From positions 1 through 15,299 of the forward strand of contig JACZVB010000004.1 in assembly GCA_022572865.1 (NCBI GenBank): a DNA stretch of 15,299 bases, written 5' to 3'. Below the pieces are notes generated by a model. That model was not told where the DNA came from and did no database searches. It saw only the letters and a list, made by a program, of their open reading frames with translations. Each line of letters starts with the position of its first letter. Within the stretch, counting starts at the first letter, position 1. The position numbers and the translations under genes were made by a program. This document shows, one piece after another, positions 13,559 through 15,299 of this stretch. The DNA is from Chloroflexota bacterium. Its GTDB lineage: Bacteria; Chloroflexota; Dehalococcoidia; Plut-88900.

Positions 13559-15265
13559 TCAGGCTGCCGGTCCGTCCCGATACGGCTTTGCTCCCGAGCG
13601 CCTGTACACCTCACGTCCTCTCAGAAAGACGTAGTCCACCTTTACGTCCAGCAACTCGTCTCCGGTGAATCCCCTGGGGTCCCTGTCCAGGACGATCGCA
13701 TCGGCCAGCTTGCCCGGTTCCAACGAGCCCTTCACGTCCTCCTCCCCCAATGCCGCTGCCGGATAGAGGGTGTGCATCCGGATCCCTTCCTCAACGGTGA
13801 CGCTCTGTTCGGGATCGATGATCTCGCCACGGAAGGTCTGTCGTTTAACGGCGCACCATATGCTGAAGAAGGGATTTGCGTGCCGCATCTCCGAGCCCGA
13901 GGTGTCGGAGCTGCACGGTAGCTCCCACCCATCATCCAGCATGGTGCGGAAGGAGAACCTGCCCTTCTTGGCGTATTCGCCCATATATACGGGAAAGTAG
14001 TCGCCGAAGGTGTACAGGAAAACAGCCTGAGGAGCAGGCAACAGACCTGCTTCGCGCCACAGGTCTCGGGTCCCGGGGTCCGATACGAAGTTCCCTGCGT
14101 GCTCCATACGGATGCGCATCCTGCCGGTGGGAGATTCCCCCAGCTCCAGTGCCGCCCGACACATGGACTCCTGGGCCCTCTCCCCGTTGGAGTGGACGAT
14201 GAGCTGCATCTCCACGGCCCGGGTCCCGACCATAGCCACCACGAGCTGTCTGCGATTAAGCGCCAGCTTTCCCCTGGCGCCCTTACGGTTCAAATAGGGC
14301 AGCTTGACCGCTGCCAGGGCCGCGGAGTAACCGCCATCGGCGAACAGTTTCACGCCCTGGACCCGCATCTGCTGTTCGTGGGACCTGATGGTCAAATGGT
14401 CCTGCCAGGCACAGGCCTCTTTCAGGGACATGATTGCCGGGACCCACAGGTATGACCTGACCCTGATGTTTATCTGGCCATTCTGGACCAGATCGTCGGT
14501 ACACTCGATTCCATCTATGCTGTTGGATATGTCCCCTACTGTTGTGATCCCATTGGCAGTGAAATGCTCGGCTGCGATGGACTGGATGGCCTTCTTCTTG
14601 GTCTTCCTATCTGGATGAGGAATGGAGAGCAGATGCTCCAACTCCCTGACCAGACCAGTCGGCTCCCCCGACTCATCCCTCTCAACAGTCCCTCCAGGCG
14701 GAGGGCGGAAGTCCCTGGTAATCCCTGCCAGCTCCAGGCCCCGTGAGTTCAGTATCAGATTGTGCCCGCCGGCCCGCATGGCGACGGGCATGGTGGTGCT
14801 GACCTTGTCCAGGTCATAGCGGTCCGGCAGGCGTCCGTCCTTGAGCTTCTGGTCCTGAAAGAGGCTTCCTTGTCCAAAGAGCCAGCCCGTTTCATCGGCC
14901 AGGTGAAGGTTGTCCCGAAAGGCCTGGATCACATCGTCAATGGTCTCGCAGGGAGGGGTGTGGCAATCGACCCGGTTATAGAGGGCCAGAGAAGCCATCT
15001 CCAGGTGGGCGTGAACGTCGATGAAGCCGGGGAGCAGAGGCCTGTCCCCGAAGTCGTAGACCCTGGTACGGGGCCCGGAGGCGCTTTCGATCCCGGGTCG
15101 AGGGCCGACCTCCAGGATGTTCCCATCGCGTATCGATAGGGCCTCGGCGTCTCGACCCCGGCCCCTGGCCATCGTGATTATCCGCCGCGATAGGAGAAGG
15201 GTGTCCGGGGCCCGGTCCCTGCTGCTAAGAACCGCCACAGGCCACCACCGAAGACGCGGCGACAA
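13559..15265 (-). CDS. Amidohydrolase family 3 (Amidohydro_3, YtcJ-like) metal-dependent hydrolase
   Basis: A ~568-residue enzyme of the amidohydrolase superfamily: N-terminal beta-sandwich (~20-78, LLSRRIITM...LSIRDGNILEVG), TIM barrel, then the closing strand and GSLEPGKLADAIVLDRDP (513-530). Metal ligands are His85 and His87 (GFIDVHAHLE), His358 (IVHSNGE), His389 (EHAG) and Asp454 (SSDTSG). Lys306 (GVKLFADGGY) lies in the region of the bridging strand. The Amidohydro_3 hallmarks NPFFSIWCAVKRQT and VTVEEGIRMHTLYPA follow. Members hydrolyse exocyclic amide-type bonds or formyl groups; substrate unknown. TTG 15265 is the outermost start inside the window, but the frame stays open to the window edge. 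GTG at 15238 is an alternative, since the family core begins near residue 20. It converges with the upstream gene. Confidence 0.92.
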   Translation of the reverse strand: MSPRLRWWPVAVLSSRDRAPDTLLLSRRIITMARGRGRDAEALSIRDGNILEVGPRPGIESASGPRTRVYDFGDRPLLPGFIDVHAHLEMASLALYNRVDCHTPPCETIDDVIQAFRDNLHLADETGWLFGQGSLFQDQKLKDGRLPDRYDLDKVSTTMPVAMRAGGHNLILNSRGLELAGITRDFRPPPGGTVERDESGEPTGLVRELEHLLSIPHPDRKTKKKAIQSIAAEHFTANGITTVGDISNSIDGIECTDDLVQNGQINIRVRSYLWVPAIMSLKEACAWQDHLTIRSHEQQMRVQGVKLFADGGYSAALAAVKLPYLNRKGARGKLALNRRQLVVAMVGTRAVEMQLIVHSNGERAQESMCRAALELGESPTGRMRIRMEHAGNFVSDPGTRDLWREAGLLPAPQAVFLYTFGDYFPVYMGEYAKKGRFSFRTMLDDGWELPCSSDTSGSEMRHANPFFSIWCAVKRQTFRGEIIDPEQSVTVEEGIRMHTLYPAAALGEEDVKGSLEPGKLADAIVLDRDPRGFTGDELLDVKVDYVFLRGREVYRRSGAKPYRDGPAA

Positions 15266-15299
15266 GCTCGGGCTGGTTCTCTGTGGAATGGCGCTCCCG

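Noticed and set aside
13876..14455. Plus-strand open frames opposite the Amidohydro_3 gene
   Set aside because: Antisense shadows of a clear 568-residue enzyme; translations show no motif.

Overview
The window is GC-rich bacterial chromosomal DNA. Genes are packed fairly closely on both strands, with sigma70-type promoters of the TTGACA-N17-TATAAT kind. It looks like a free-living bacterium; the mix of stand-alone SDRs, amidohydrolases and small Pro/Ser-rich lipoproteins would fit a Chloroflexota (Dehalococcoidia/SAR202-like) genome. That placement is an inference from protein character and has not been tested.

Layout. (1) Positions 1-460: the N-terminal part of a TetR-family repressor on the minus strand, with a near-perfect palindromic operator over its own promoter. 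(2) 633-3901, plus strand: a small membrane-anchored protein with its own promoter, then uvrC (nucleotide excision repair) and, 12 bases later, a protein of eight TPR units. (3) 3946-4720: a lipoprotein of unknown role. (4) 4851-5756: a PAP2_3-type membrane phosphatase behind a strong promoter. (5) 6134-7261: an amidohydrolase of the PF04909 family. (6) 7283-8539: gene debris around a short-chain dehydrogenase (SDR). The debris is the C-terminal tail of a zinc-type alcohol dehydrogenase and a nucleophile-elbow fragment of an alpha/beta hydrolase. (7) 8528-10681, minus strand: a second SDR and a SABATH-family carboxyl methyltransferase. (8) 10766-12165: a stand-alone 5'-3' exonuclease and, tail to tail, a DinB-superfamily protein. 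(9) 12166-12617: an intergenic stretch full of palindromic repeats. (10) 12618-15265: an oxaloacetate decarboxylase/PEP-mutase-family enzyme and, convergent, an Amidohydro_3 (YtcJ-like) hydrolase whose start is close to the window edge.

How the genes fit together. uvrC and the TPR gene are probably one transcript. The minus-strand group of methyltransferase, SDR and SDR, with the two hydrolases and the relics, looks like an accessory catabolic or small-molecule-modifying neighbourhood in which genes are being gained and lost; no shared substrate can be read from the sequence. The strongest oddity is the SDR at 7475-8287: both its catalytic lysine and its tetrad asparagine positions are changed (Lys to Cys, Asn to Lys). 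I see no CRISPR array, prophage, transposase, tRNA or rRNA, and no clearly new multi-gene system.
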